7,699 nucleotides of DNA from NCBI GenBank assembly GCA_021823875.1, contig JAKAMD010000160.1, positions 1 to 7,699 on the forward strand. Reading direction: 5' to 3'. The stretch's first letter is position 1, and each line of letters opens with the position of its first letter. The DNA comes from Pseudomonadota bacterium. Lineage in GTDB: Bacteria; Pseudomonadota; Alphaproteobacteria; Rhizobiales; Xanthobacteraceae. A program made the position numbers and the translations under genes. The notes below the pieces were generated by a model. It worked only from the letters and a program-made list of their open reading frames with translations. It did not search any database and had not been told where the DNA came from. This document shows positions 1 to 5,380 of this stretch, one piece after another.

Positions 1-23
1 GCTCTCAGGCCTTGGTTCGGCGA

Positions 24-332
24 TCAGTTGCAGACCCGCACACGGTGCCAGCGCCAGCGCCAGCCGTCCCACCAGCGCTCATGGCGCCACCAGCAATGTG
101 GGCGATGGTAGTAGACCGGGGCGGGGCCGTAATAGTAGCCGGGACCGTAATAATAGCCCGGGCCGTAATAGGGACCGTGCGCGGCGGCTGAGCCGATTAG
201 GGCACCGGCGGCCAGGCCGCCAATGATGCCGGCGGCGACAGCACCGCCGCGCGCCTGCGCGGGTTGCGGAGCGGCCAAACTTCCGAGCGCGAGCGTCGCG
301 GCGGCCGCGATGGCAATCAGGGATTTTCTCAT
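24..332 (-). CDS. Small secreted Gly/Tyr/Trp-rich protein, function unknown
   Basis: The gene encodes 102 residues. An N-terminal signal peptide (MRKS, then an Ala/Leu-rich core) has a likely cleavage site after AQA near residue 27. A Gly/Ala-rich hydrophobic stretch follows (about 29-51). Next come two tandem GPGYYY units (57-68) inside a Gly-Pro-Tyr region, and then a C-terminal 22-residue segment with seven Trp and many Arg/His, bounded by Cys80 and Cys101. The AAGGA ribosome-binding site, eight bases before the ATG, supports this start. Short exported proteins of this composition are common and uncharacterised in Bradyrhizobium-like genomes. The cysteines could form a disulfide in the periplasm; that is inference. 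A candidate EcfG promoter at 427-452 points towards it, suggesting induction in the general stress response. No enzymatic motif is visible. It is a real gene with high confidence, but its function is unknown. Confidence 0.82.
   Translation of the reverse strand: MRKSLIAIAAAATLALGSLAAPQPAQARGGAVAAGIIGGLAAGALIGSAAAHGPYYGPGYYYGPGYYYGPAPVYYHRPHCWWRHERWWDGWRWRWHRVRVCN
129..164 (-). repeat. Two 18-bp tandem repeats encoding GPGYYY
   Basis: Units 129-146 and 147-164 match at 15 of 18 bases and each encodes Gly-Pro-Gly-Tyr-Tyr-Tyr. A partial third unit (GPYY) precedes them in the protein. This is an in-frame low-complexity expansion within the secreted protein gene, so copy number may vary between strains. 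Confidence 0.75.
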
Positions 333-365
333 GGCGCTTATCCTTCGCTTCGCTGCAAGTCCGTC

Positions 366-378
366 ATCGTTAAACGAT
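366..378. promoter_or_regulatory. 13-bp palindrome in the leader of the secreted protein gene
   Basis: ATCGTT-A-AACGAT is a perfect inverted repeat with a one-base centre, 34-46 bases upstream of the ATG at 332 and downstream of the candidate EcfG promoter. It could be an operator or a small leader structure. I recognise no specific regulator, and a palindrome of this length can occur by chance. Confidence 0.25.
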
Positions 379-426
379 CGGCTGCGTCATTTCCTGTCGT
401 TGCGATACTATTTCCGGACCGTCGAT

Positions 427-452
427 AACGTCCGGTAGCGCTGCCAGGTTCC
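427..452 (-). promoter_or_regulatory. Candidate EcfG (sigma ECF15) general-stress promoter
   Basis: Read on the minus strand, GGAAC (452-448) is followed by exactly 17 bases and then CGTT (430-427). The known EcfG consensus of alphaproteobacteria is GGAAC, a 16-17 base spacer, then CGTT, so every fixed base matches. It points to the secreted protein gene starting at 332, giving a leader of roughly 85-90 bases. I found no other full match in the window on either strand. A short inverted repeat (CCGGAC 414-419, GTCCGG 430-435) overlaps the -10 and probable start site. Confidence 0.6.
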
Positions 453-578
453 CGCTTTTGAGGTGAATGGTTGGTGAACGCGGCGTTTGGAAAAGCCGTG
501 GGAACCAGCGAACGCGATTAAATTTCGGCAAGATTCGCGGCGAGAATGCGGCACGGGAATATCCCGAGCTGACCGGCT

Positions 579-1160
579 TCATTTGGCGCGGCGCTTGAGC
601 GCGCGCTTGCGGTTCCTGCCGTCGCGCGCGCGCTGTTTCATCTGAGGTGACGCGCGCTTGCTGCTACGTGTCGTTTTACGGTGCGCCGGCTTAGCGCGAC
701 TGGTCTTGCGGCTTCGCTCGGCCGCTTTGCGCCGCACCTTGCGCTGCAATACGCGGCGGCCGACCTGGGCGAGAAACAGCTTTTCCAAGGGATAGGTGAG
801 TCGCCGTACCGCTGCCTTCAATGGCAGCCATTCGACGCGGATGATGTCAGCCATCAAATCGCGATCGGGCCGTTCGGCCGCGCGCATCAGCCAGAACTGC
901 ACCACTTTCGGCCGTCCGCTGGTGCGATAGGTGATAGCGCCGACGAAGTCATGCACCACGACCGGATGGCCGGTTTCTTCCACCGCTTCACGGCGGGCGC
1001 CGACCTTCGGGTTCTCCTTGCGCTTGAGCTTGCCGCGCGGCAGCACCCAGCGCTCGTCCTTGCTGCGTTGGACGACGGCGACCAGCGGGCGCTTGCGCCC
1101 GCGAAAAACGATGCCGCCTGCGGCGTGGATCGGCGCGCGTGCCAAGCGGATTTCACCCAA
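579..1160 (-). CDS. Nudix hydrolase with a long basic C-terminal tail
   Basis: The protein (193 residues from a TTG start) belongs to the Nudix superfamily, which hydrolyses nucleoside diphosphates linked to another moiety using Mg2+ or Mn2+. The Nudix box lies at residues 43-65: Gly43, Glu49, Arg57-Glu58, catalytic Glu61-Glu62 and Gly64; the last, usually hydrophobic, position is His65. The WVLPRGKL lead-in resembles MutT1/Ap4A-type and diphosphoinositol-phosphatase enzymes, so a polyphosphorylated substrate is plausible but unproven. The catalytic domain ends near residue 140. The remaining 53 residues contain 25 Lys/Arg, an unusual extension that may bind nucleic acid or polyphosphate. The start is uncertain: TTG at 1160 lacks a clear ribosome-binding site, an in-frame stop lies nine codons upstream, and a second TTG at 1145 has GGGTGA before it. 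The family assignment is firm. Confidence 0.9.
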   Translation of the reverse strand: MGEIRLARAPIHAAGGIVFRGRKRPLVAVVQRSKDERWVLPRGKLKRKENPKVGARREAVEETGHPVVVHDFVGAITYRTSGRPKVVQFWLMRAAERPDRDLMADIIRVEWLPLKAAVRRLTYPLEKLFLAQVGRRVLQRKVRRKAAERSRKTSRAKPAHRKTTRSSKRASPQMKQRARDGRNRKRALKRRAK

Positions 1161-1831
1161 ACGATCGAGGCGTTTGCCGAGTCATCTCTTCTGTTTAGCA
1201 AAAATGTGCGTGCCACCGCAGCAGCGAATTGCGCGCATGGCGCGCGCCTGTGGGCAACGGGCGTTGTTCGCGGACCACAGCAAGTATGTCACACAATCGC
1301 CATTCCGCCCTCGATGCCAACGGGGGCCCAATTCCGTCCATTTATTGCTCCGGCAAATTCTGTGGGCCGCGGCGCGTGCCTTGATTCGCGCACCTGCTCG
1401 GTATCCTGGTGATCCGCGCCATGCCGTGAGCCGCGCTTACGCCTGAAATTCGGCGGCCTGCACATCTTCATCGTCGCGGCGCCGTCCAGCGGCATCATCG
1501 ACTCCGTGGCGGCATGTCTTCCGGCGGCTCGTTCTTATTGCGTTGTCGGCTGCCGGTATCGATGAGGTTCGTTGGCATTTTGTTATGCGAGCGTACCGCT
1601 TCAGCGGGGAGCAGCTCACGTCGTGCACTGGCAATCCTCTGCTTTCGGATTCGACGCGAAGATTCGATCAAACGGCCCGAATATGCGGCAAGTTTCGCTA
1701 ATCGTCTGAAAAATCACGCCGATTTGTCCCCAATGGAGATTTGGCGCCGAAAAAGAGGGCGCTTTTGCTTGCATGACCCACCGCCCAGTGCGTAAAAAGC
1801 GTGGGGGGCCTTCACGAACAGCGGGGTAGGA
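1161..1831. other. 671-bp stretch without a convincing gene
   Basis: Several frames stay open here, but none combines a ribosome-binding site, recognisable protein sequence and consistent codon use. The two open plus-strand frames between 681 and 1446 mostly run antisense to the Nudix gene. From about 1450 to 1515 one plus-strand frame has codon use like real genes (high GC at third positions), but it has a stop codon at its 5' end and no start codon, and looks at most like a remnant. The 3' part (about 1560-1810) is less GC-rich, as expected of a non-coding upstream region. I see no tRNA, terminator or clear promoter here. A 17-base element shared with 5253-5269 lies at 1785-1801. Confidence 0.6.
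1785..1801 (+). repeat. Copy 1 of a 17-bp direct repeat
   Basis: CCAGTGCGTAAAAAGCG matches 5253-5269 at 16 of 17 bases. This copy ends 30 bases before the DUF930 start codon; the other lies between the cupin and cytochrome c genes. Both are upstream of genes for exported proteins. It could be a shared regulatory element or a coincidence. Confidence 0.35.
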
Positions 1832-2221
1832 ATGCAGCGGCTTCTGCTGACGCTCGGCTTAGCTTTTCTGGCTTTCGCCGCCAGCGCCTCCGCCGAGACA
1901 CAGATGGAGCGCAGCCTGCGCATGTTGTCTCCTAGCGAGCGGCTGGTGCAGCTCTGCGACTACACCGCCATGCAGCGCATTCGACACGATCATCGCGAAT
2001 TCCACCTCGATCGCGCGGTGGCCGACGGTCGCTCCAATCCGACCTTTCATAAGAACACGGTAATCGCCAAGGGCGGTGCCTTCCGCAGCGGCGGCAAATG
2101 GTATGCGCTTAGCTTTCGGTGCACCGCCTCGCCCGACAACATGAAGGTGCTGAAATTCTCCTACAAGATTGGCGCCGAAATTCCTGAGGACAAATGGGCG
2201 GCCTACGGGCTGTGGCAATGA
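1832..2221 (+). CDS. Exported DUF930 domain protein
   Basis: The protein is 129 residues long, with a clear signal peptide (MQRLLLTLGLAFLAF, cleavage after ASA near residue 21). The rest matches the DUF930 family from memory: an ERSLRMLSPSERLVQLCD opening with Cys42, a central AMQRI and DRAVADG segment, a GGAFRSGGKWYALSF block, then Cys97 and the ending KIGAEIPEDKWAAYGLW. Members are found mainly in Hyphomicrobiales and have no known biochemical role. The two mature cysteines could form a disulfide in the periplasm. The start is chosen from the purine-rich GGGGTAGGA directly upstream of the ATG and the fit of the signal peptide. The gene stands alone after a long non-coding stretch, 147 bases before the next gene. 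The family call is confident; function is unknown. Confidence 0.88.
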   Translation: MQRLLLTLGLAFLAFAASASAETQMERSLRMLSPSERLVQLCDYTAMQRIRHDHREFHLDRAVADGRSNPTFHKNTVIAKGGAFRSGGKWYALSFRCTASPDNMKVLKFSYKIGAEIPEDKWAAYGLWQ

Positions 2222-2281
2222 GCGCAGCCGTTGGCTTGCGCGTCGATTAAAGTCACAAGACGTGAAGAACAAAGGTGCGAC

Positions 2282-2298
2282 CGTCCGGCGCCCGGACG
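2282..2298. other. Perfect 7-bp hairpin between the DUF930 and YbhB-like genes
   Basis: CGTCCGG-CGC-CCGGACG is a perfect GC-rich stem with a three-base loop, 60 bases after the DUF930 stop. No T-tract follows on either strand, so it is not a standard intrinsic terminator; it may assist Rho-dependent termination or protect an mRNA end. A weak promoter-like pair (TTGCAC at 2300, TAGGCT at 2322) follows and could serve the next gene. Confidence 0.4.
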
Positions 2299-2368
2299 AT
2301 TGCACTTGCCGTTCTGCGCGCTAGGCTTAGGCCATGGGCGCGCGAGCCAGCAGGAAGGGGAGAGCACC

Positions 2369-2866
2369 ATGGCGTTCACGGTCGTCAGCAACAGCTTCAA
2401 GGATGGTGATTATCTCGGCAAGGACTTCATCCTGTCGCAGGATTTCGGCTTCGGCTGCGCCGGGGGCAATCAGTCGCCGCATCTGAAATGGTCGGGCGCG
2501 CCGGAAGGCACCAAGAGCTTTGCGGTAACCTGCTACGACCCGGATGCGCCGACCGGCTCGGGCTTCTGGCATTGGCTGGTGGTGAACATCCCGGCCAATA
2601 TCACCGAACTTGCGCTCGGCGCCGGCAGCGCCGGCGGTAGGCTGCCGGCGGGCGCGCTGCAGACGCGTACCGATTTCGGCGCACCCGGCTATGGCGGTCC
2701 CTGTCCGCCGGAGGGCGATCACCCGCACCGGTATTTGTTCACGGTGTTCGCGGTCGGCGCCGAAAAACTGCCGGTGCAGGCTGATACCAGCGCCGCGGTG
2801 GTCGGCTTCAACCTGCATTTCGCCACGCTGGCGAAGGCGGAGATCATGGGGCTATTCAAGAGGTGA
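2369..2866 (+). CDS. YbhB/YbcL family (PEBP-like) protein
   Basis: The protein has 165 residues, typical for bacterial phosphatidylethanolamine-binding-protein homologues annotated as YbhB/YbcL or Raf kinase inhibitor-like. Family hallmarks are the DPDAP motif (57-61), the WHWLVVNIP strand (67-75) and the GYGGPCPP..GDHPHRY block (108-122), which together line the conserved anion- or ligand-binding pocket. There is no signal peptide, so it should be cytoplasmic, like E. coli YbhB. Its substrate and physiological role are not established; family members bind small anions or phospholipid head groups in crystals. The frame stays open 46 codons upstream, but AAGGGGAG seven bases before the ATG at 2369 and alignment with family N-termini (F-x-V-x-S-x-x-F) fix the start here. 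It does not appear to share an operon with its neighbours. Confidence 0.93.
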   Translation: MAFTVVSNSFKDGDYLGKDFILSQDFGFGCAGGNQSPHLKWSGAPEGTKSFAVTCYDPDAPTGSGFWHWLVVNIPANITELALGAGSAGGRLPAGALQTRTDFGAPGYGGPCPPEGDHPHRYLFTVFAVGAEKLPVQADTSAAVVGFNLHFATLAKAEIMGLFKR

Positions 2867-2993
2867 GGGGCCGCATTGCAGGATGGATTGAGCGAAACGA
2901 TTATTGTCGTCCGGAAGTGCGGGCGATAGTGGCCCATTGACGCTCACCCCAGCTGGTCGTCTGTTTGGGTGTGCATCAGTTTGCCGGGCGCGG

Positions 2994-3019
2994 ACGAGGC
3001 CCTGTTCCAGGCGCCTCGT
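2994..3019 (+). terminator. Hairpin between the YbhB-like and beta-barrel genes
   Basis: ACGAGGC-CCTG pairs with CAGG-C-GCCTCGT, giving an 11-bp stem with one bulged C and a TTC loop, followed by only three T residues. It lies 128 bases after the YbhB-like stop and 47 bases before the beta-barrel start. It may be a weak terminator for the first gene, or a leader hairpin if the beta-barrel transcript starts further upstream (for example from TTGACG at 2937). Confidence 0.4.
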
Positions 3020-3026
3020 TTGGCAG

Positions 3027-3032
3027 TATAGT
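3027..3032 (+). promoter_or_regulatory. Possible -10 element for the beta-barrel gene
   Basis: TATAGT lies 34-39 bases upstream of the ATG at 3066 and would give a leader of about 27 bases. No good -35 sits 16-18 bases upstream; that position falls inside the hairpin at 2994-3019. The same TATAGT hexamer appears before the BrnA-like gene. Confidence 0.3.
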
Positions 3033-3065
3033 AAGTTGAAATTCATGCATCCGCGGGGCGTGGTC

Positions 3066-3872
3066 ATGAAGATATCGGCAGCCGTAGCAGTCGGATTTAT
3101 CGCATTGATCGGGGCTGGGCCCGTCATTGCGGCGGATCTCCCGGTCAAGGCGCCCGTCACGGCGCTGGCCTATAATTGGACTGGAATTTATGCCGGCGTT
3201 TCGGCCGGCGTACGCTGGTCGGACACGACCTGGACCACCGACTGCGCTCTCGGCTATCCAAGCTGCGGCGGCGCAGCGGCGCTGAGCACGCACAATCCGG
3301 TCGGCTTCGACAGCACGTCTGCGCGGGTCGGCGGCTACCTCGGCTACAATTGGCAGTTCGCGCCGTCATGGCTGATCGGTCTCGAAGGCGACATCGCCTG
3401 GGGCGATAGTAGCAAGACGGAAACCGGCATTCCGGGCACCATCGCCGCCGCCGCCGCGCTCGCGGCCACGAGTGACACGGCGACGGTCAAGGAAAAGTGG
3501 GACGGCAGCCTGCGCGCGCGCATCGGCTTCCTCGCCAACCCGAGCTGGCTGATCTACGCGACCGGCGGCGTCGCCTGGCAGAGCGTTGATTTGAGTGCCA
3601 GCTGCACCTATCTGGCCGCCGCCTCGCTGTGCGGCGTGGGCGCGAGTAGGAGCGAGACTTATTCGACGACCAAAGCCGGCTGGACCATTGGCGGCGGCGT
3701 CGAAGCGGCTTTCTGGGGCAACTGGCTCGGTCGTCTCGAGTATCGCTACGCCGATTACGGCAATATCGATCATACATTCTTTGTCGGCACGACGAGTGCG
3801 CTGTCGATGAGTGAATCGCTGCGCACGCACACGGTGCTGGTCGGCCTTGCTTATAAATTCGGACAGCCATAA
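3066..3872 (+). CDS. Outer-membrane beta-barrel protein (Omp25/Omp31-like)
   Basis: This protein of 268 residues resembles the small outer-membrane beta-barrel proteins abundant in Hyphomicrobiales (Omp25/Omp31/RopB type). A signal peptide (about residues 1-22) ends at the family-typical AADLP. The mature protein opens with the characteristic YNWTGIYAGVSAG strand and alternates amphipathic strands with loops: GGYLGYNWQFAPSWLIGLEGD, RARIGFLANPSWLIYATGG and WLGRLEYRYADYG. The last strand, HTVLVGLAYKF, is followed by three extra residues (GQP), so the usual terminal aromatic is not the final residue. Two Cys pairs occur in predicted outer loops, which could form disulfides. The frame stays open 54 codons upstream and includes ATG at 3045, but the signal peptide fits best from 3066. 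Such proteins are structural or surface-exposed rather than classical porins. The exact subfamily is not assigned. Confidence 0.92.
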   Translation: MKISAAVAVGFIALIGAGPVIAADLPVKAPVTALAYNWTGIYAGVSAGVRWSDTTWTTDCALGYPSCGGAAALSTHNPVGFDSTSARVGGYLGYNWQFAPSWLIGLEGDIAWGDSSKTETGIPGTIAAAAALAATSDTATVKEKWDGSLRARIGFLANPSWLIYATGGVAWQSVDLSASCTYLAAASLCGVGASRSETYSTTKAGWTIGGGVEAAFWGNWLGRLEYRYADYGNIDHTFFVGTTSALSMSESLRTHTVLVGLAYKFGQP

Positions 3873-3902
3873 CGCGCTGATTTAGCGAACGGTCCGCGCA
3901 CG

Positions 3903-4142
3903 ATGCTGATCGTCTCGATCCTGTTGGAAGCCGCTGTGGCGGTGATTGCCGTGCTGGCCGCGCGCCGCGGCCGGCCTTACCTCTATGGTCTCGCCTTCAC
4001 CTTCTCGGCCTATGTGGTCTACGACCTCGCGCGCTACCTGCAGTGGACGGTCGAAGGACCTGTATTGTCCTGGCTATTTCTCCTTGCCACCGTCACCGCG
4101 CTGATCGCGGTGGTGGGGCTGTGGTGGGAGCAGCGTGGTTAG
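3903..4142 (+). CDS. Small integral membrane protein, function unknown
   Basis: The protein has 79 residues and is dominated by three predicted transmembrane helices, at about 2-20, 25-42 and 54-74. The first is followed by a basic RRGRP turn, which by the positive-inside rule places that loop in the cytoplasm. A short polar WEQRG tail ends it. I recognise no family motif. The gene starts 30 bases after the beta-barrel stop with no terminator between, so co-transcription is likely. There is no strong ribosome-binding site, only a weak purine stretch. Coding status rests on the hydrophobic pattern, which is too regular for a random frame, and on codon use like the neighbours. Confidence 0.68.
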   Translation: MLIVSILLEAAVAVIAVLAARRGRPYLYGLAFTFSAYVVYDLARYLQWTVEGPVLSWLFLLATVTALIAVVGLWWEQRG

Positions 4143-4255
4143 CGCTCGCGCGGTGTGGACTTTGCGGGCGGCGACCACCAAACCGACGAAATTGCCGCCG
4201 ACAACATCAACGCCGCCGGGCGTCCACGGCGGACATGAAGAAGGGAGATTCCACC

Positions 4256-4696
4256 ATGCGATTTGCTCAGGCGTTCCGTGTTGCTTTTGTCGCATTGTTC
4301 GCATTGGCTGCTGTCGGGCTTTCGACGGCGGCGCAGGCCGACAGCGCCACCATCAACTTCCGCGTCATCAAGGGCGGCTGGTTCATCGGCGCCTCCGGCG
4401 GCAGCGGCACGCTCTATTTCCACGGCCGGCGCTATCCGGTTTCGATCGGCGGTCTCTCCGCCGGCCTGGTGTTCGGTGCTTCCGAGACGCGGTTCCACGG
4501 CACCGTCAGCCATATCCGCAGCCCCTACGACGTTGCCGGCGTGTACGGCGCCGCCGGCGCCGGTGGCGCGGTCGGCGTTGGAGCGCGGATGATCGTATTG
4601 CGCAACGAGAAAGGTGCCGTGATGCATTTGTATGGCCGCCAGATCGGCCTGATGGCGAATTTGGATTTGAGCGGACTGAGCATCTCGGTGCGATAA
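4256..4696 (+). CDS. Exported Gly-rich protein of unknown function
   Basis: The gene encodes 146 residues with a clear signal peptide (MRFAQAF, then a hydrophobic core; cleavage after AQA at residue 28). The mature part is beta-rich and Gly-rich: FRVIKGGWFIGASGGSGTL (35-53), FHGRRYPVSIGGLSAGLVFG (55-74), then VAGVYGAAGAGGAVGVGAR (93-111) and MIVLRNEKGAV (112-122), ending in LDLSGLSISVR. The GASGGSG block and the hydrophobic strand before NEKGA recall the YSC84/SYLF lipid-binding domain and the DUF1134 proteins (EipA), but the match is too loose to assign. There are no cysteines or transmembrane helices after the signal, so it is probably periplasmic or surface-associated. AAGGGAGA eight bases upstream supports the start. 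It lies 113 bases after the membrane protein gene and ends before a strong terminator. It is a real gene with high confidence; its role is unknown. Confidence 0.85.
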   Translation: MRFAQAFRVAFVALFALAAVGLSTAAQADSATINFRVIKGGWFIGASGGSGTLYFHGRRYPVSIGGLSAGLVFGASETRFHGTVSHIRSPYDVAGVYGAAGAGGAVGVGARMIVLRNEKGAVMHLYGRQIGLMANLDLSGLSISVR

Positions 4697-4727
4697 GCGC
4701 GGCTGACCGCGTTGCACGACGATAATG

Positions 4728-4760
4728 ATGGCCGGGCTGCATGCCCGGCCATTTTCTTTT
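4728..4760 (+). terminator. Strong intrinsic terminator
   Basis: ATGGCCGGGC (4728-4737) pairs perfectly with GCCCGGCCAT (4743-4752) across a five-base loop, and TTTCTTTT follows. It lies 31 bases after the stop at 4696 and separates that gene from the convergent cupin gene. The other strand lacks a T-tract after the stem, so termination should be efficient mainly in the plus direction. Confidence 0.92.
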
Positions 4761-4766
4761 GCCGCG

Positions 4767-5201
4767 TTATTTGACCGGGATGACGTTCTCGGCGCCTTGC
4801 GCGCCCATGTAGACCGCCAGGATGCGGACTGGCTGTTTGCTGCTGTTGATGCCGTCATGCGGAACATCCATGGCTTCCATGAAGGCCTCGCCCTGCCGGT
4901 AGGTGCGCGTGCCGTGCTTGCCGTAGTTCACGGTCAGCGTGCCCGAGAGGATGTAGGCGAACAGCGGCACGCCGTGCTTGTGCAGGATGGTGCGCCCGCC
5001 CGGCGCCAGCGTGACGATGGCAGCGGTGACATGCGCGGCGCCTTGCGGATAGCGGATGGTCTCGCCGACCACATTGGTGCCGGTCGACAGCAGCGGCACC
5101 GACGGATAGCTCGGCTTGGCGGCGTTGCGCGCGCCGGCCGGATGCACCAGCGCGCAAGCAGCGAACAAGGTCAGGGCGAAGACGAGCGTTCGGTGGAGCA
5201 T
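4767..5201 (-). CDS. Exported single-domain cupin protein
   Basis: The protein has 144 residues, with a signal peptide (hydrophobic core about 5-19, likely cleavage after AGA near 24), and a single cupin barrel placed in the periplasm. Motif 1 is PGGRTILHKHGVPLFAYILSG with His74 and His76; the Glu normally found near position 80 is replaced by Leu. Motif 2 ends in His115-DGI-Asn119, so three histidine ligands remain and metal binding is still plausible. Cupins range from dioxygenases to isomerases and sugar or ligand binders, so no reaction can be named. ATG at 5201 is preferred over ATG at 5207 because AAGGA is eight bases from the former and only two from the latter. It is divergent from the cytochrome c gene, with a FixK-type box between them, so the pair may share control. 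Confidence 0.88.
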   Translation of the reverse strand: MLHRTLVFALTLFAACALVHPAGARNAAKPSYPSVPLLSTGTNVVGETIRYPQGAAHVTAAIVTLAPGGRTILHKHGVPLFAYILSGTLTVNYGKHGTRTYRQGEAFMEAMDVPHDGINSSKQPVRILAVYMGAQGAENVIPVK

Positions 5202-5252
5202 CGGCATTTTCCTTTGCAGCGGCAGGGCCGGCGGTGCGCGGCACATAAAGCG

Positions 5253-5269
5253 CCAGTGCGTAAACAGCG
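5253..5269 (+). repeat. Copy 2 of a 17-bp direct repeat
   Basis: CCAGTGCGTAAACAGCG differs from 1785-1801 at one base. It lies 52 bases upstream of the cupin start (opposite orientation) and 112 bases upstream of the cytochrome c start. No known regulator motif is recognised. Confidence 0.35.
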
Positions 5270-5297
5270 GGTTACGGCGGCGCCGCGCGGCCTGGGT

Positions 5298-5311
5298 TTG
5301 ATCTGGCGCAA
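5298..5311. promoter_or_regulatory. Candidate FixK/FNR-type box
   Basis: TTGATCTGGCGCAA fits the Bradyrhizobium FixK2 pattern TTG(A/C)-N6-(T/G)CAA and matches the left half of the FNR/FixK anaerobox TTGAT-N4-ATCAA exactly. Its centre is about 76 bases before the cytochrome c start codon. If FixK acts at the usual -40.5 position, transcription would begin near 5345, leaving a leader of about 36 bases. The box could also act on the divergent cupin gene. Oxygen-limitation control fits a cytochrome c. Confidence 0.55.
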
Positions 5312-5380
5312 TGCCTTCCGGACATCATGCGCATTGAATGCACGCTACGCTTGTTGCCGCGCGCCGCAAAGGAGGTTGGC

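Noticed and set aside
554..566. CGGGA-ATA-TCCCG inverted repeat after the Nudix stop
   Set aside because: The stem is only 5 bp and no T-tract follows in the direction of transcription, so neither a terminator nor an operator can be supported.
370..582. A 70-codon minus-strand frame whose ATG overlaps the Nudix stop (ATGA)
   Set aside because: The overlap looks like translational coupling, but there is no domain, signal or hydrophobic pattern, composition is unlike the neighbours, and the frame covers the candidate EcfG promoter and leader.
681..1446. Long plus-strand frames of 243 and 171 codons
   Set aside because: Over most of their length they run antisense to the Nudix gene, whose Nudix box is unmistakable. 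Their translations show no family motif and they lack ribosome-binding sites, as expected of shadow frames in GC-rich DNA.
1441..1560. A plus-strand stretch with coding-like codon use (…FGGLHIFIVAAPSSG…)
   Set aside because: It is bounded by stop codons with no start codon or ribosome-binding site and I recognise no homology. It could be a gene remnant, but the support is too weak to call a pseudogene.
1514..1795. A 93-codon plus-strand frame before the DUF930 gene
   Set aside because: It has no ribosome-binding site, domain or signal peptide, and lies in less GC-rich DNA that looks like an upstream non-coding region.
2231..2368. N-terminal extension of the YbhB-like gene
   Set aside because: The extra 46 codons match no family N-terminus and include the hairpin at 2282-2298. 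A good ribosome-binding site supports the ATG at 2369.
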